Positions 42,166-51,907 of a stretch of 55,759 nucleotides of DNA are shown here, in pieces. The stretch is from NCBI GenBank assembly GCA_903859705.1, contig CAIONQ010000028.1:1-55759 (forward strand). The letters are read 5' to 3'. Numbering within the stretch: the first letter of the stretch is position 1; the number at the start of each line of letters is the position of its first letter. Below the pieces are notes generated by a model. That model did not search any database and had not been told where the DNA came from. It saw only the letters and a list, made by a program, of their open reading frames with translations. The stretch comes from an uncultured Chthonomonas sp. (GTDB lineage Bacteria; Armatimonadota; Chthonomonadetes; Chthonomonadales; Chthonomonadaceae). Both the position numbers and the translations under genes were made by a program.

Positions 42166-43041
42166 TTACCTGTGCTGGGACATGGATACTGGCGGTGGTT
42201 CACTATTACAGGTATTTGCTTCCGGCGAAGTCGCCCGTAACAGCTCATCACCACGATCTGAAGATATTGGGTGCAGTAAATCTTCGGTTTTGCTGGTTGT
42301 TGCGGACGATGCCCGAAGTAGTTCCTCAGGATGGTCTTCGCTGAGGGCACGTTTCCGTAACGTTTCGGCAGCCGCAGCGAGGGCTTCTACAACCGTTTCA
42401 TGTTCCCCCTGGCTGGCCATATCCTTGCCTGCAGTTTCGAGTACGCGAGCCACTATCAGAGTTTCGGCCGGGGGAGTAATAACCGGAATGCAATGCGCTA
42501 CGGCACAAAAGTAGTGCTCGTTGCGAATGCGTTTGTGGTTAGCATCGATACCTCGAGTTCTGTGCGAAACTGGCAACATACTTTTCACGAAGATTGCACT
42601 TATGTATCGAGATACATCGCTAATAGTGCGATTACAAATAGTATCGGGATTATTCACCAGTGTTTCTACTGCAACGGAGGCCACACGCTTATTGGGATGT
42701 ACCGATAGTTTCACAAGTTCATCCACGGAGGCCGAAGCGAACACGGTACGCAGCTTGCTTTTACGATAAACAAATCCACGCCAGCACCCATATAGCAGCC
42801 CGTATGAATAACAAAGTAAAATTACAAAACGGCCAGCATACAGGCGCGCTTCTGGGCGCCAGAAGCACAGCAGGCCTATTAATACTGCGACGAAGAGAAC
42901 TACTGCCGAGATTTCAAGAACATGCATGAACCGCAGATAGCGGTCACTGCTCTGAATTAGTGCGCCAACCAGGGCGCTGGAGGGCTTGCCAGGCGTTGCT
43001 TTTTCATCTCGCGGTTTCTTGTTATCCGGATACTCACTCAT
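42166..43041 (-). CDS. Hypothetical membrane protein with cytoplasmic helical domain
   Basis: 291 residues. A hydrophilic Lys/Pro-rich start (YPDNKKPRDEKATPGKPSS) is followed by two membrane helices (ISAVVLFVAVLIGLLCFW and FVILLCYSYGLLYGCWRGF). The soluble part includes HPNKRVASVAVETLVNNPDT, resembling a HEAT motif. The C-terminus contains an imperfect internal repeat: HPEELLRASS and GDELLRATS about 26 residues apart. I do not recognise the family. It follows the lipoprotein gene at 43162 by 120 bases. Confidence 0.55.
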   Translation of the reverse strand: MSEYPDNKKPRDEKATPGKPSSALVGALIQSSDRYLRFMHVLEISAVVLFVAVLIGLLCFWRPEARLYAGRFVILLCYSYGLLYGCWRGFVYRKSKLRTVFASASVDELVKLSVHPNKRVASVAVETLVNNPDTICNRTISDVSRYISAIFVKSMLPVSHRTRGIDANHKRIRNEHYFCAVAHCIPVITPPAETLIVARVLETAGKDMASQGEHETVVEALAAAAETLRKRALSEDHPEELLRASSATTSKTEDLLHPISSDRGDELLRATSPEANTCNSEPPPVSMSQHR

Positions 43042-43161
43042 TCTGCACTCCTACCGATGCCTGCGGCGTGAGGCAACCGTACACAACGGACACCTGTAAC
43101 TATCGATCTCGCAACCTTTGACTTCCGCAATAATCGTTGTGAACCTTCGGTTAAGCTGCGC

Positions 43162-43581
43162 CTACTTACCGGAAGCAGGTATGGCGGAATTTTGAGGCAA
43201 TTGGTGCCCGGCTGTAGAGAGGTCCGCCAGTCCCTTGTTACCATATTTCCTGGCCTTGCCATAGTGTGATTTGGCAAGGAGCGCATACTGTTTCCGAGCA
43301 TCGTCGTAGCGCCTGAGTTTAACGAGGAGTTCGGCATAGTCTATCTGAACCGGGTAAAAGTCTGGCTCACGCTTGATTAACGCCTCATAGGCCCTGGCTG
43401 CTTCATTGAGTTTGCCTGCCTCCTCAAGGTCCTTAACCGCTTCCCATTCGCCACCGCCTGTATGTGGAACGGATGTATTGGCACCTCTACGGCACCCAAT
43501 ACCTATAACTGGTATACAAACAGCAGCCACCACAGCTATCGGCTGCAAATACCTTTGCAAGAAATGTTTTGAATAAGCCAT
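43162..43581 (-). CDS. Small TPR-like lipoprotein
   Basis: 139 residues from ATG 43581; an open frame continues upstream to 43758 but without protein-like features. The signal peptide ends in a lipobox (VVAAVCIPVIGIGC), so the protein is probably lipid-modified. The mature part has helical pairs of TPR type: LEEAGKLNEAARAYEALIKR, DYAELLVKLRRYDDARKQYA and KSHYGKARKYGNKGLADL. Likely a scaffold or assembly factor in the envelope; partner unknown. Confidence 0.7.
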   Translation of the reverse strand: MAYSKHFLQRYLQPIAVVAAVCIPVIGIGCRRGANTSVPHTGGGEWEAVKDLEEAGKLNEAARAYEALIKREPDFYPVQIDYAELLVKLRRYDDARKQYALLAKSHYGKARKYGNKGLADLSTAGHQLPQNSAIPASGK

Positions 43582-44075
43582 TTTGGTACTTCTTGGATCT
43601 GCCACCCCCGAATATTTTGTGATGGACTTCCACATAATACAATGCTTGTGAATACCTGTTTCCCAGGTAGATTTTACCCGGTGATGGCCAGCGTTAAGAG
43701 CCGGCATTACGAGCGTGCGTACGTGCATGGTAGATATCGCCGTAAGATGGCATTGCAAGGTTAGAACAACACTAATTGGTGCCTAAATGGGTGCTTACAG
43801 CCAACTTGGCCAGATTAATTCACACGCAAGGTCGCGAAGAATGCGCACCACCTTCACGTAGTGTGCAGTTGAGCTGGGAGTGCGAAGGTTATGACCCGGG
43901 CGATGGTGCTTTGCACCGGTGGCGTGCAACTCCAGACTGCAAATTGCCAGCGTTATCTTGGCAGATCGCCACTGCCCTCCATCGGCTCCTCCGGCGTCGG
44001 GTACACTATTGCATTGATTTGTGCCCGGGCGATGCCGCATGTTTGCGGCCCTGGCCGTACAGGAAAAAGGGAACG
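43582..44075. other. Divergent intergenic region
   Basis: About 490 bases between the leftward lipoprotein gene and the rightward SDR gene, expected to hold promoters for both. A frame open from 43776 into the SDR gene encodes no recognisable protein before 44076, so I treat it as untranslated. I see no clear -35/-10 pair. Confidence 0.5.
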
Positions 44076-45491
44076 TTGATTTCAGATAATGAGCCTGTGG
44101 CCACTGTTGGCCCCACACCTGAGGAAATTGAGCGGTGCACAGATGTGCTGCAGCAGATTGCCGCACGCCCGCATGCTGTGCGGGGTAATGAGCGGTTTAA
44201 GTGCCTGGTTGCGAAGGTTTATAAGGAGACCCGCAGGTTAGATCAGCGGGAAGAAGCCTGGCGTAAGATGAAGGAAGACAGGGCAGTGATGGCCCGCACG
44301 GGCATGGTACAGATCCAGCGCGATGCGCTTTCTGCGGCCGCTCTTCCTCCGCCAGAGACTACCGATGACCGTGTGCTCAATACGCCAGAATCCTGCTATA
44401 TCTGTAAGAAGGAGTACACGCAGGTCCATTTCTTCTATCATCTGCTGTGCCCGGAGTGTGCCGAGTATAACTATCGCATGCGGGATCTCCACGCTGATCT
44501 TACTGGCCGGGTTGTGCTTATTACCGGCGGCCGTGTTAAGATTGGATTTCAGACGGTGCTGCGGATACTGCGCGATGGAGCCAGGGTTATTGTAACCACG
44601 CGCTTCCCGCGTTCTGCTGCACGCAGGTTCTCTGAGGAGGCCGATTCTGCCGATTGGATGGATCGCCTACAGGTATATGGGCTGGATCTGCGCAACGTTC
44701 CGGCAGTGGAGGCGTTTGCCCGCCATATGCTGGATACCGAGGCCTATATCGATACCGTTATTCACAATGCAGCGCAAACCATTCGCAGGCCTCATGGCTT
44801 TTACAATGAAATGGTTGAGTTCGAGCTTTCGAAATCTGCAAGGCCCGCCATTGGAGCCGGCCAGGAAGTTGTGAAGCAAGACGCGCCAGATACCTTGATG
44901 GTTTACGATAGCACGGAGCTTGTTTCGGGAGCGCTGCCAACTATCGTGGATGTTCTGCCTGCCGATAGGCTGGAAGATAACGAAGAACTGGCCGACTCAC
45001 GGGATGTGAATAGCTGGCTGTTACGCCTGGATGAGGTTCCTGCAGCAGAGATGCTGGAAGTGCAGTTGGTGAACTCTGTTGCGCCGTTCCTGCTCAACAG
45101 CAGGCTGAAACCACTGATGATGCGCGCACCGTTTGCCCGCAAGTTTATCGTTAATGTATCGGCCATGGAAGGGCAGTTCCGCCGTAATAAAACGGTGTTC
45201 CATCCGCATACCAACATGGCTAAGGCTGCGCTCAATATGATGACCCGCACATCGGGCGCGGATTATGCCAAAGATGGCATCTACATGAACAGTGTGGATA
45301 CCGGATGGGTAACGGATGAAAACCCAACACCCAAGCGCAGTCGTATACAGGATGAGCGCGGATTTTTCCCGCCGTTGGATATTATCGACGGCATGGCTCG
45401 CATCTACCATCCCGTTGCGGCCGGTATTAATGAAGAAGAGGAACCGTATTTCGGGGTGTTCCTCAAAGATTACAAACCGTGTGCCTGGTAA
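44076..45491 (+). CDS. SDR-like oxidoreductase with N-terminal zinc-ribbon
   Basis: 471 residues from TTG 44076, preceded by AGGAAAAAGGG; a longer frame begins at 43776 but lacks protein character. Residues 1-100 are helical and charged. A CxxC...CxxC motif follows: C107/C110 (SCYICKKEY) and C125/C128 (LLCPEC). A Rossmann domain starts at GRVVLITGGRVKIG (144-157), in which the middle glycine of TGxxxGxG is Lys. IDTVIHNAAQT stands for the NNAG motif and NVSAMEGQ holds the catalytic serine, but the YxxxK tyrosine position reads Thr (HTNMAKAAL). About 60 extra residues precede the serine. It is probably an NAD(P)-binding SDR relative with non-classical or lost catalysis. First gene of a unit with the two lipoproteins downstream. 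Confidence 0.75.
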   Translation: MISDNEPVATVGPTPEEIERCTDVLQQIAARPHAVRGNERFKCLVAKVYKETRRLDQREEAWRKMKEDRAVMARTGMVQIQRDALSAAALPPPETTDDRVLNTPESCYICKKEYTQVHFFYHLLCPECAEYNYRMRDLHADLTGRVVLITGGRVKIGFQTVLRILRDGARVIVTTRFPRSAARRFSEEADSADWMDRLQVYGLDLRNVPAVEAFARHMLDTEAYIDTVIHNAAQTIRRPHGFYNEMVEFELSKSARPAIGAGQEVVKQDAPDTLMVYDSTELVSGALPTIVDVLPADRLEDNEELADSRDVNSWLLRLDEVPAAEMLEVQLVNSVAPFLLNSRLKPLMMRAPFARKFIVNVSAMEGQFRRNKTVFHPHTNMAKAALNMMTRTSGADYAKDGIYMNSVDTGWVTDENPTPKRSRIQDERGFFPPLDIIDGMARIYHPVAAGINEEEEPYFGVFLKDYKPCAW

Positions 45492-45546
45492 GCAGTTTGG
45501 CCATGGTAACCACACATCTCTAAGAAGCAGGCATATCGGTAACTCA

Positions 45547-46695
45547 ATGAGCGTAAACAGAAGGCACTTCATCTCCCGGCTTTCTCTCCTGGCAGTATTG
45601 TCGCTTGCGGCTGGCTGCCATCGGGGAACAGATGACATTGTTGCTCCGGCACCCGGAGCAGATGCACTCACCACCACACGGACTGTGATGCTTGCAGACG
45701 TTCCTCATGGTGTCTGGATTAAAACCCAGCAACAGGGCACACGGTGCGCCTGGGAATCGTGGTCTCCAGATGGCAAGCAGGTTCTGTTTGAGGTTATTAC
45801 GAAAGATGTTTTGCCCGGATCAAAAGTGGATGGCAACCCGGAGGCAACCGGTAAGTCATTTGTGTACAACTCTGATTCTGGTATCTTTACACCCCTGAAT
45901 GATAGCGTGCACGGCCCATTTGCGTGGCTGCCTAACGGGAAGCAGTTTGTTGCACGGTCTTCAGGAATGCTGGGTGTGAGAACGATAGCCTGGTTCAAAG
46001 TAACGGGTGGGGATGCCGTGCGCTCTGTGCAGTTGCCTCGAAACCTGTTTGGTGTTACCTCTATCGTAACTCTCCGTAACGGGGCAGACGTTGCTTTTGC
46101 GGCACAATCCGCACATGAAGAGAGTGTCTACTACGGTATCTACCGCACTGCTGCAACCGAGGTAAGTGCGGTTGCAGAACACTCAAGCACACCGGCATTT
46201 GGCCTGGTCCGCAGGCCAGTTAAGGCCGGCGATCAGCTAAACTGGCTTACGCTGGAAACCAATGGGCTCGCGGTTACACTTAACGTATTTGAGGCTATCG
46301 CGGATGATCCGCATGCCACGTCAAGACGTGTGGTGTTGGATCCTGATATTGTTAAGAAGGCGGCAGACGAAGACTTTACAATTGCTGCCGCAAGCCTTGC
46401 GAATGATACAAACAAGGCTGCGGTGGTGGTTAGGGCTTCGAAGTACCAAGATGGCAAGGAGTCCGGGGCCGGCACTGCCACCTGTTATATGGTGAATGCC
46501 GAAGAGGGAAGCGCCAGTGTTGCTTACACCGCTCCACGGCTCAACGCATTGATCATTCCCAGGTGGACTGATAATGGGAAACACCTCAACGTGGTAGATT
46601 ACTCCGTAGATCCTCCAAAAATGGAGGCTGTGGATGGCACTGCCCCCGCCGCTATTGGCGCCAGCGGGGAAGCAACCCACAAGGTGCAGCACTAA
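45547..46695 (+). CDS. Lipoprotein with TolB-like propeller repeats (first of a tandem pair)
   Basis: 382 residues from ATG 45547. The leader SVNRRHFISRLSLLAVLSLAA carries a twin arginine (RRHF) and ends in a lipobox LSLAAGC. The body has WESWSPDGKQVLFEV, FAWLPNGKQFVARS and IPRWTDNGKHLNVVDYS, typical WD40/PD40-like blades. It is a paralogue of the next gene, with the same order of landmarks (SP-HGPFAWLP versus SP-HSPLAWLP). Binding role in the envelope is likely; ligand unknown. It lies 55 bases after the SDR gene. Confidence 0.7.
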   Translation: MSVNRRHFISRLSLLAVLSLAAGCHRGTDDIVAPAPGADALTTTRTVMLADVPHGVWIKTQQQGTRCAWESWSPDGKQVLFEVITKDVLPGSKVDGNPEATGKSFVYNSDSGIFTPLNDSVHGPFAWLPNGKQFVARSSGMLGVRTIAWFKVTGGDAVRSVQLPRNLFGVTSIVTLRNGADVAFAAQSAHEESVYYGIYRTAATEVSAVAEHSSTPAFGLVRRPVKAGDQLNWLTLETNGLAVTLNVFEAIADDPHATSRRVVLDPDIVKKAADEDFTIAAASLANDTNKAAVVVRASKYQDGKESGAGTATCYMVNAEEGSASVAYTAPRLNALIIPRWTDNGKHLNVVDYSVDPPKMEAVDGTAPAAIGASGEATHKVQH

Positions 46696-46725
46696 GTTCT
46701 ATTTACAGAAGCGGGCCAGCTCATA

Positions 46726-47841
46726 ATGATTTACTGCCAGCGAACAATCAACATTGCACTCTTTCTGGGAGCATTCTCTGGCCTGTTTGGGCTACAGGGT
46801 TGCACGCAACATGGCCATGGCACCCTGAGCAAGCCGATGCCTACTATAGTTGCGCCAGATCCAGATAATGGCAGCTGGGCAAAGCTCGATGTGCCTTCTG
46901 GCAGCATCGGCGCCTCCGCCTGGTCACCAGATCACAAGTATCTGGCTGCCGAGATTATGGTGGCTCCGCCGGCCGGAGCTTCGCAGGATGATTCCGAACA
47001 GTTCGTTGTGATAGAAGATATGGCAACCCACAAAGTGTGCCGATTGCCGGATACTGTGCACAGCCCGCTTGCATGGCTGCCGAGCGGACGTATGCTTGTT
47101 GCTGGCAACACAACCGGCGATAATGAAACGCCCGGGATCGCCTGGATTGGCCTTGATGGTGTGATTACGCGCAGCGTTACGCTGCCAGATGATATCAGCA
47201 ATGTGCTGTGCATAACCCCGCTGGATGCCGATCAGGAAGTAGCATTTATCGCTCAGAGGGAAACGAAGAACGGCGTTACATCTGCGGTTTACACAACCAG
47301 CGGAACTGAGATAGAGACCTTCGCCGAATCGGATGATGTGGACCTGGATGGGCTGTACTGTTTAAACTCCGCAACCGGCTCAAAACTTTTCTGGACCCGC
47401 TGGACGGCAGAGGCCGATAAAGTATCCATTGAGCTCTACAGTATAAGCGTTAATAATCCAGACAAAGCTCCACGCCTGCTCAGTTCATCAACCATCGCCA
47501 TGGCAGCTGGCAACAAGGATGCCGATGCCGACGCAGAGGTAACATCCGTAACCTTTTCTCCGGATGGAGGCATGGTGGCAATTACCTGCGGAATACTGGT
47601 GCAGGGTGCAAGTGCGGATGCACCGCCAGCTTACAAGCAGGGAAACTACCTGATAGATGTGCACACCGGGGTGTGCAAAACCGTTTTGCCCGTGATTGCG
47701 CTGGATGACGATCTGTTCAATGTGTGGGCTGCTACTGGCCAGAAATTCGCTTCAACAGAGATGATCGCCGGGAATCTGCAGTTGGATTTGTGGACCCGCG
47801 ATGGTGCCGGGCCCACAAGAGTGCCTTATCCTGCACAGTAG
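46726..47841 (+). CDS. Lipoprotein with TolB-like propeller repeats (second of a tandem pair)
   Basis: 371 residues. The signal ends in a lipobox (FSGLFGLQGC). Repeats include ASAWSPDHKYLAAEI, SPLAWLPSGRMLVAG and SVTFSPDGGMVAITCG. The overall plan parallels the preceding gene: lipobox, propeller, a segment reporting a propeller loop (PGIAWIGLDGVITRSVTLPD versus VRTIAWFKVTGGDAVRSVQL). The pair probably arose by duplication. It is 30 bases downstream of its paralogue and converges with the GH38 gene (16-base gap, no terminator visible). Confidence 0.7.
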   Translation: MIYCQRTINIALFLGAFSGLFGLQGCTQHGHGTLSKPMPTIVAPDPDNGSWAKLDVPSGSIGASAWSPDHKYLAAEIMVAPPAGASQDDSEQFVVIEDMATHKVCRLPDTVHSPLAWLPSGRMLVAGNTTGDNETPGIAWIGLDGVITRSVTLPDDISNVLCITPLDADQEVAFIAQRETKNGVTSAVYTTSGTEIETFAESDDVDLDGLYCLNSATGSKLFWTRWTAEADKVSIELYSISVNNPDKAPRLLSSSTIAMAAGNKDADADAEVTSVTFSPDGGMVAITCGILVQGASADAPPAYKQGNYLIDVHTGVCKTVLPVIALDDDLFNVWAATGQKFASTEMIAGNLQLDLWTRDGAGPTRVPYPAQ

Positions 47842-47857
47842 GTGATCTACCAGGGCT

Positions 47858-50440
47858 TTAAGAAGCAGAGCCGCTGTTCAGGCCGGCCGTTTTAAATGCA
47901 AATGTTTTTATCTCGAATGGCCCAATCTTAAACCTGGTTGGGCCGCCACCTGCAATTTCCACCTCTGCCGTTTTGTTTTCTAATAAGTCGGTTTCCCAGG
48001 CCTCTTGCACTGCAAATGCCAGCCTCAGCTCCACATCCTCGGTTTGCCATCCAAACGATTCATACAAACGCACAATCAGTGAGTCACCGCTGCTTTTCAT
48101 TGCTGAAACTACCACGTTGGATGCGGATATAGAGCAGAACGACAGCCTTGCCGGCAATTTGCCAGGATGGGTGCTCTGTTTGGTGGCTATTAGTGGCTGG
48201 TTAAACTCAAGCCCTCTTCGCACAAGGTTTGCATCGCGCCAATCTCCAATGTGGGGGTACAGTGCGTAGTCGAATGTGTGCTGCACACCAATTTCGTATC
48301 CATCCGTTGTTTTCGTGCTGCGGTTAAAGCCGCCAACTTCGCCATATCCTTCTTTCAGGGCAGTGCATTTCAGTAGGGAGAGCAGGATGACATTATCGTG
48401 CACGCTGCATCCCGGCAGGCCTCTATTTAGCACTGCCAGCCCACGTGCAGCATCACCGTAATCTGCCCAGTTCTGAACGGCAAACTCTCCTTCGGGCCGC
48501 TCGATGGCTCCGAAGGGAATTTCGTGTGTAATCTGGCCATTGTGCAGAGCGGTGGGTAGCGCCATTCTGTATCTAACCCGCTCATCCTCATTAATGAGCC
48601 GAGTTTGAATATCGATGCGAGGAAGACCAGAGTACACTCGAATTCTGGTTGAGTACCAGCCCTTGCCAAAGGCAAAATTCACATTGTAATCGATGCGAGC
48701 CCGGCCGTTGGTAATGCGCCCATCTCCACCGTAATGATGTGAGAAAGCGGCTCGGCTGTCGCCCTCTGCAGGTAGCCTGTGTTCCCGGTTCATTGGGTGC
48801 AGGGCATCGCCTTTGCAGTGTCCATTGTATTCCCAGAAGTTGCCGTTATCCAACTCGCGAACAATGGTTCCACCATACTGCCGTTCCATCGGGATAAACT
48901 CAAAATCGGTGGCTTTATCGTACAGACTTTTAATCGCACCGTTCCATGCATCAATTTCTATGGCAAGAAACTCGTTCTCAATGGCATCAGTATGGTTGTT
49001 CAGCATCAGGAAATCTGGCTGGTTGGATGTTAGCGAACTCTGTGGCCGTGCAAGTTGAGCGTCTGCCCTCCCAATGGAGTACACCTCGTAACCTAATGCG
49101 GGAACATGCGATGCAATAAAAAGCACCTTTGCTCGCTTTATTCCGCCGGTTCCATAGCGCTCGCAACTCAGTAAGTCAAATAGAACCAGAGATCCTGCTG
49201 AGTCCCGCACATCCAGCTCGTGAATGTCTGTTTCTACAAACGCAACATCGGCCTCCACGGCATCGTCTCTATCCCAGGATAGTGGGTTGAATACTATTAT
49301 GGGAGTTCTTTCGGCGCACTCTTCGGTGGAGACGAGGTTTGCAATTTCGGCAAGGGATTCAGCTCTTAAGGCAGATGCCTGCTGGTGCGCGCCAACATAA
49401 CGATCGATTACATTTCGATACACCTTGTCGACATGGCTGCCGCAGATAATATCGTGAAACTGGTTAAAAAGAACCGGCTCCCAGATGCGGGAAATCGCAT
49501 CCTCATGAGAGGCATTTCCCGCCACAGAGTGTGCGAGCGTGCCGAGCATTTCTGCTTGCCCCAGCACGGTTTCCATCTTTCGGTTCCACTGCTTCACTGC
49601 GATGCGTGCACTATAACAGCCCTGAAATACGGGGTTACGATCCCCTTCGCAAACCGGGAATACCACATCCTGGCAGGTATTTAAGGCATCGAAGTACTCT
49701 TGTGGTGTGGAGATGCGAAACTCGAAATCATCGTAAGTGCGGTTGTACTCTTCGAATAATGCAGCAACATGGGGCTCTGCGGGAGTGAGATCGGCACCGC
49801 TTACCGCCAGAATATGTGGCGTTTGGGCGTGCTTCTTCAGCTGATCGAGACGGGTGTGAACAAACTTGTGGAACTCGGGAAGGGTTTTTGGTGCCCCGTA
49901 AAGCACCGCGTAGGAGGCACGCATCCAGTGGCAGAATAGCTCTGTGCCGTCTATTCCCTTCCACCAGTATTCGGTTGGGCTATCGGTATCTCCCAGGCGC
50001 TGAAACAGGTTGCGATCAAAGCCGCATTTTGCCATAAGCTGCGGTATTTGAGGGTGCTGCCCAAATGTATCCAACAGCCAGCCCGTCTTTATGTCTACTC
50101 CGAGTTCTGTTTTGCACCACCGTTTGCCCGCCTGCACCTGCCGAATAAACGATTCTCCAGAAGGTATGTTCACATCTGGCATGGCCAGCATGCCGCAGGT
50201 AACTTCCAGCTGCCCGGTGGTTATGCGCTGTTCAAACTCGTTTCGTAATTCGGGATAGGCTTTTAAAAACGGCTCAATATAGCAGGTTTGATCAATTGCG
50301 AATTTGAAGCCCGGGTTTTGGCGCATGGCCGATAGTGCACCCGCAAGGATAGAGTACCCCAGCTCAAATGTTTCGTCTCGGGTAAGAAACACTTCCGCAT
50401 CGTAATGAGTGTGGCTTACGTAGTGCACTATGAACTTCAT
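47858..50440 (-). CDS. GH38-family alpha-mannosidase
   Basis: 860 residues, no signal peptide, so probably cytoplasmic. The zinc motif is SHTHYDAEVF (H12, D14); the nucleophile region is GWLLDTFGQHPQIPQLM; NQFHDIICGSHVDKVYRN contains the further active-site His/Asp. The three-helix middle domain and the long C-terminal beta domain are of normal length. It cleaves alpha-mannosides, with most bacterial homologues processing alpha-1,2, 1,3 or 1,6 linkages. A strong ribosome site GGGAGATAGG precedes ATG 50440. It is divergent from the GH172 gene, hinting at shared glycan substrate. Confidence 0.9.
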   Translation of the reverse strand: MKFIVHYVSHTHYDAEVFLTRDETFELGYSILAGALSAMRQNPGFKFAIDQTCYIEPFLKAYPELRNEFEQRITTGQLEVTCGMLAMPDVNIPSGESFIRQVQAGKRWCKTELGVDIKTGWLLDTFGQHPQIPQLMAKCGFDRNLFQRLGDTDSPTEYWWKGIDGTELFCHWMRASYAVLYGAPKTLPEFHKFVHTRLDQLKKHAQTPHILAVSGADLTPAEPHVAALFEEYNRTYDDFEFRISTPQEYFDALNTCQDVVFPVCEGDRNPVFQGCYSARIAVKQWNRKMETVLGQAEMLGTLAHSVAGNASHEDAISRIWEPVLFNQFHDIICGSHVDKVYRNVIDRYVGAHQQASALRAESLAEIANLVSTEECAERTPIIVFNPLSWDRDDAVEADVAFVETDIHELDVRDSAGSLVLFDLLSCERYGTGGIKRAKVLFIASHVPALGYEVYSIGRADAQLARPQSSLTSNQPDFLMLNNHTDAIENEFLAIEIDAWNGAIKSLYDKATDFEFIPMERQYGGTIVRELDNGNFWEYNGHCKGDALHPMNREHRLPAEGDSRAAFSHHYGGDGRITNGRARIDYNVNFAFGKGWYSTRIRVYSGLPRIDIQTRLINEDERVRYRMALPTALHNGQITHEIPFGAIERPEGEFAVQNWADYGDAARGLAVLNRGLPGCSVHDNVILLSLLKCTALKEGYGEVGGFNRSTKTTDGYEIGVQHTFDYALYPHIGDWRDANLVRRGLEFNQPLIATKQSTHPGKLPARLSFCSISASNVVVSAMKSSGDSLIVRLYESFGWQTEDVELRLAFAVQEAWETDLLENKTAEVEIAGGGPTRFKIGPFEIKTFAFKTAGLNSGSAS

Positions 50441-50727
50441 AAAAACCTATCTCCCTGCTGCGCGTTTACGCCGGGCCACGGGCCTGAAGTTCGAGCCACA
50501 TCGCCCCTTGCAAACACTACTCATATTGAGTTTGTATTGCCATACGCGTATCTTAGTACACCGCAGGAGATAAGTCAAGAATAGTGATATCTGCAATTCA
50601 ACCGCCTCATGCTGATGCTAAGATTTTGTTGAACACAAGGAACCTTGCCATAAGAAGTCGAAAAGACGGTGCAGCCGAACACGGCATAAAGAGTGTGGCG
50701 TAGTTAGCGCCAGAGAGAGCATAAACT

Positions 50728-51804
50728 ATGGATTGTAAAAAATGGATTGCGGGAGCCGTAACAGTAGCGGCCCTCGGATGGCTGGCGGCTGGTACTGCCT
50801 CCGCACAGGTTCCTGAGGATCTTGCCAACAAGAAAGATTTCAAGGCTTTCCGCAGCTCAAGTATTGATCCCAACGGGCACAACGGAGATATGCGCCGCGT
50901 GCTGCCGGGTGAAACCTGCACAGTGGCAGATGTACACGGTTCTGGCCGAATAACCCACTGTTGGTTTACTATTGCCGCACCATCCCCGGAGCATCTGCGC
51001 GAACTGATCCTGCGGATCTACTGGGACGATTCTAAAACACCGGCGGTAGAGTGCCCGGTGGGTGATTTCTTTGGGCTGGGCCATGGGCAGTATGTAGAGT
51101 ATGCCAGCGCCGCGGTGAGCGTTGGGGCACATAAGGGCCTTAACTGCTACTGGCCAATGCCCTTCAAAAAGCATGCGCTGGTAACCGTTACCAACGAAGG
51201 TGCCTCGCAGGTAGATGCCCTGTACTTTAACTGGGATTACCGCCTGGATACCAAGCCTCAGAAAGATGTTCGTTACTTCCACAGCCAGTACCGCACCTTC
51301 TTCCCGGCACCGGTTGGCGAAGATCTGACCATTACAGAGGTTAAGGGCAGTGGCCACTTTGTTGGCACCGTTGTTTCCGTTCTGGCAAACTCGGATGGCT
51401 GGTGGGGAGAGGGCAACGATAGATTCTTTGTGGATGGCGAAACGAAGCCCGATATTGTTGGCACCGGCACAGAAGACTACTTCTGTGGCGGCTGGGACTT
51501 TGGGCGCGCCTTCTGGACCCCCTTCTTTGGTTGCCCATTCTATGATAACGATGCCAAGGGTGGCGAAAAGCGCGGCATACAGAACACCTGTTACCGATGG
51601 CACATTCAGGACCCGGTTCCGTTCACCAAATCTCTCCTGTTCACTCTGGAGCATGGCCGTGGCGGCTGGGACCGAGACCGCAAGCCGTTCACAAACCACT
51701 ACACCACTGTGGGCCTGTACTATGTAGATCATCCGGAGCATGATGGCCCGGCGCTTCCCGCGCTTAAGGATCGCATCCCGGTGCTTATCCCGCTCAAGAA
51801 GTAG
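50728..51804 (+). CDS. Secreted GH172-family (DUF2961) glycoside hydrolase
   Basis: 358 residues with a signal peptide (VTVAALGWLAAGTASAQ). DUF2961/GH172 landmarks: KDFKAFRSSSIDPNGHNGDM, ITHCWFTIAAPSPEHLRELI, YWDDSKTPAVECPVGDFFG, IVGTGTEDYFCGGWDFG with the acidic active-site pair (E, D), and a C-terminal jelly-roll half. Members include alpha-D-arabinofuranosidases and difructose-anhydride-forming enzymes, usually as trimers. It removes or transfers furanosyl residues in the periplasm. It is followed by its own terminator. Confidence 0.9.
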   Translation: MDCKKWIAGAVTVAALGWLAAGTASAQVPEDLANKKDFKAFRSSSIDPNGHNGDMRRVLPGETCTVADVHGSGRITHCWFTIAAPSPEHLRELILRIYWDDSKTPAVECPVGDFFGLGHGQYVEYASAAVSVGAHKGLNCYWPMPFKKHALVTVTNEGASQVDALYFNWDYRLDTKPQKDVRYFHSQYRTFFPAPVGEDLTITEVKGSGHFVGTVVSVLANSDGWWGEGNDRFFVDGETKPDIVGTGTEDYFCGGWDFGRAFWTPFFGCPFYDNDAKGGEKRGIQNTCYRWHIQDPVPFTKSLLFTLEHGRGGWDRDRKPFTNHYTTVGLYYVDHPEHDGPALPALKDRIPVLIPLKK

Positions 51805-51832
51805 TGTTGTAAACACAACCTCTCATCGAAAT

Positions 51833-51866
51833 CGGGCGATGTCGTGCTGGCATCGCCCGGTTTTGT
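51833..51866 (+). terminator. Rho-independent terminator after the GH172 gene
   Basis: A perfect 9-bp stem CGGGCGATG (51833-51841) / CATCGCCCG (51851-51859) with a 9-base loop is followed by GTTTTGTT on the + strand, about 28 bases past the stop. Confidence 0.8.
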
Positions 51867-51907
51867 TGCAGGCGAGCCAATTAGTGCAAGATTATGGGAG
51901 TTGAGCA

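Noticed and set aside
42063-42344. A 93-residue rightward open frame overlapping the membrane protein gene
   Set aside because: Antisense shadow of the gene at 42166-43041 and no ribosome site.
43776-44075. N-terminal extension of the SDR-like protein
   Set aside because: Translation is rich in Trp/Cys/Arg without structure; a ribosome site and TTG at 44076 fit the conserved protein better.
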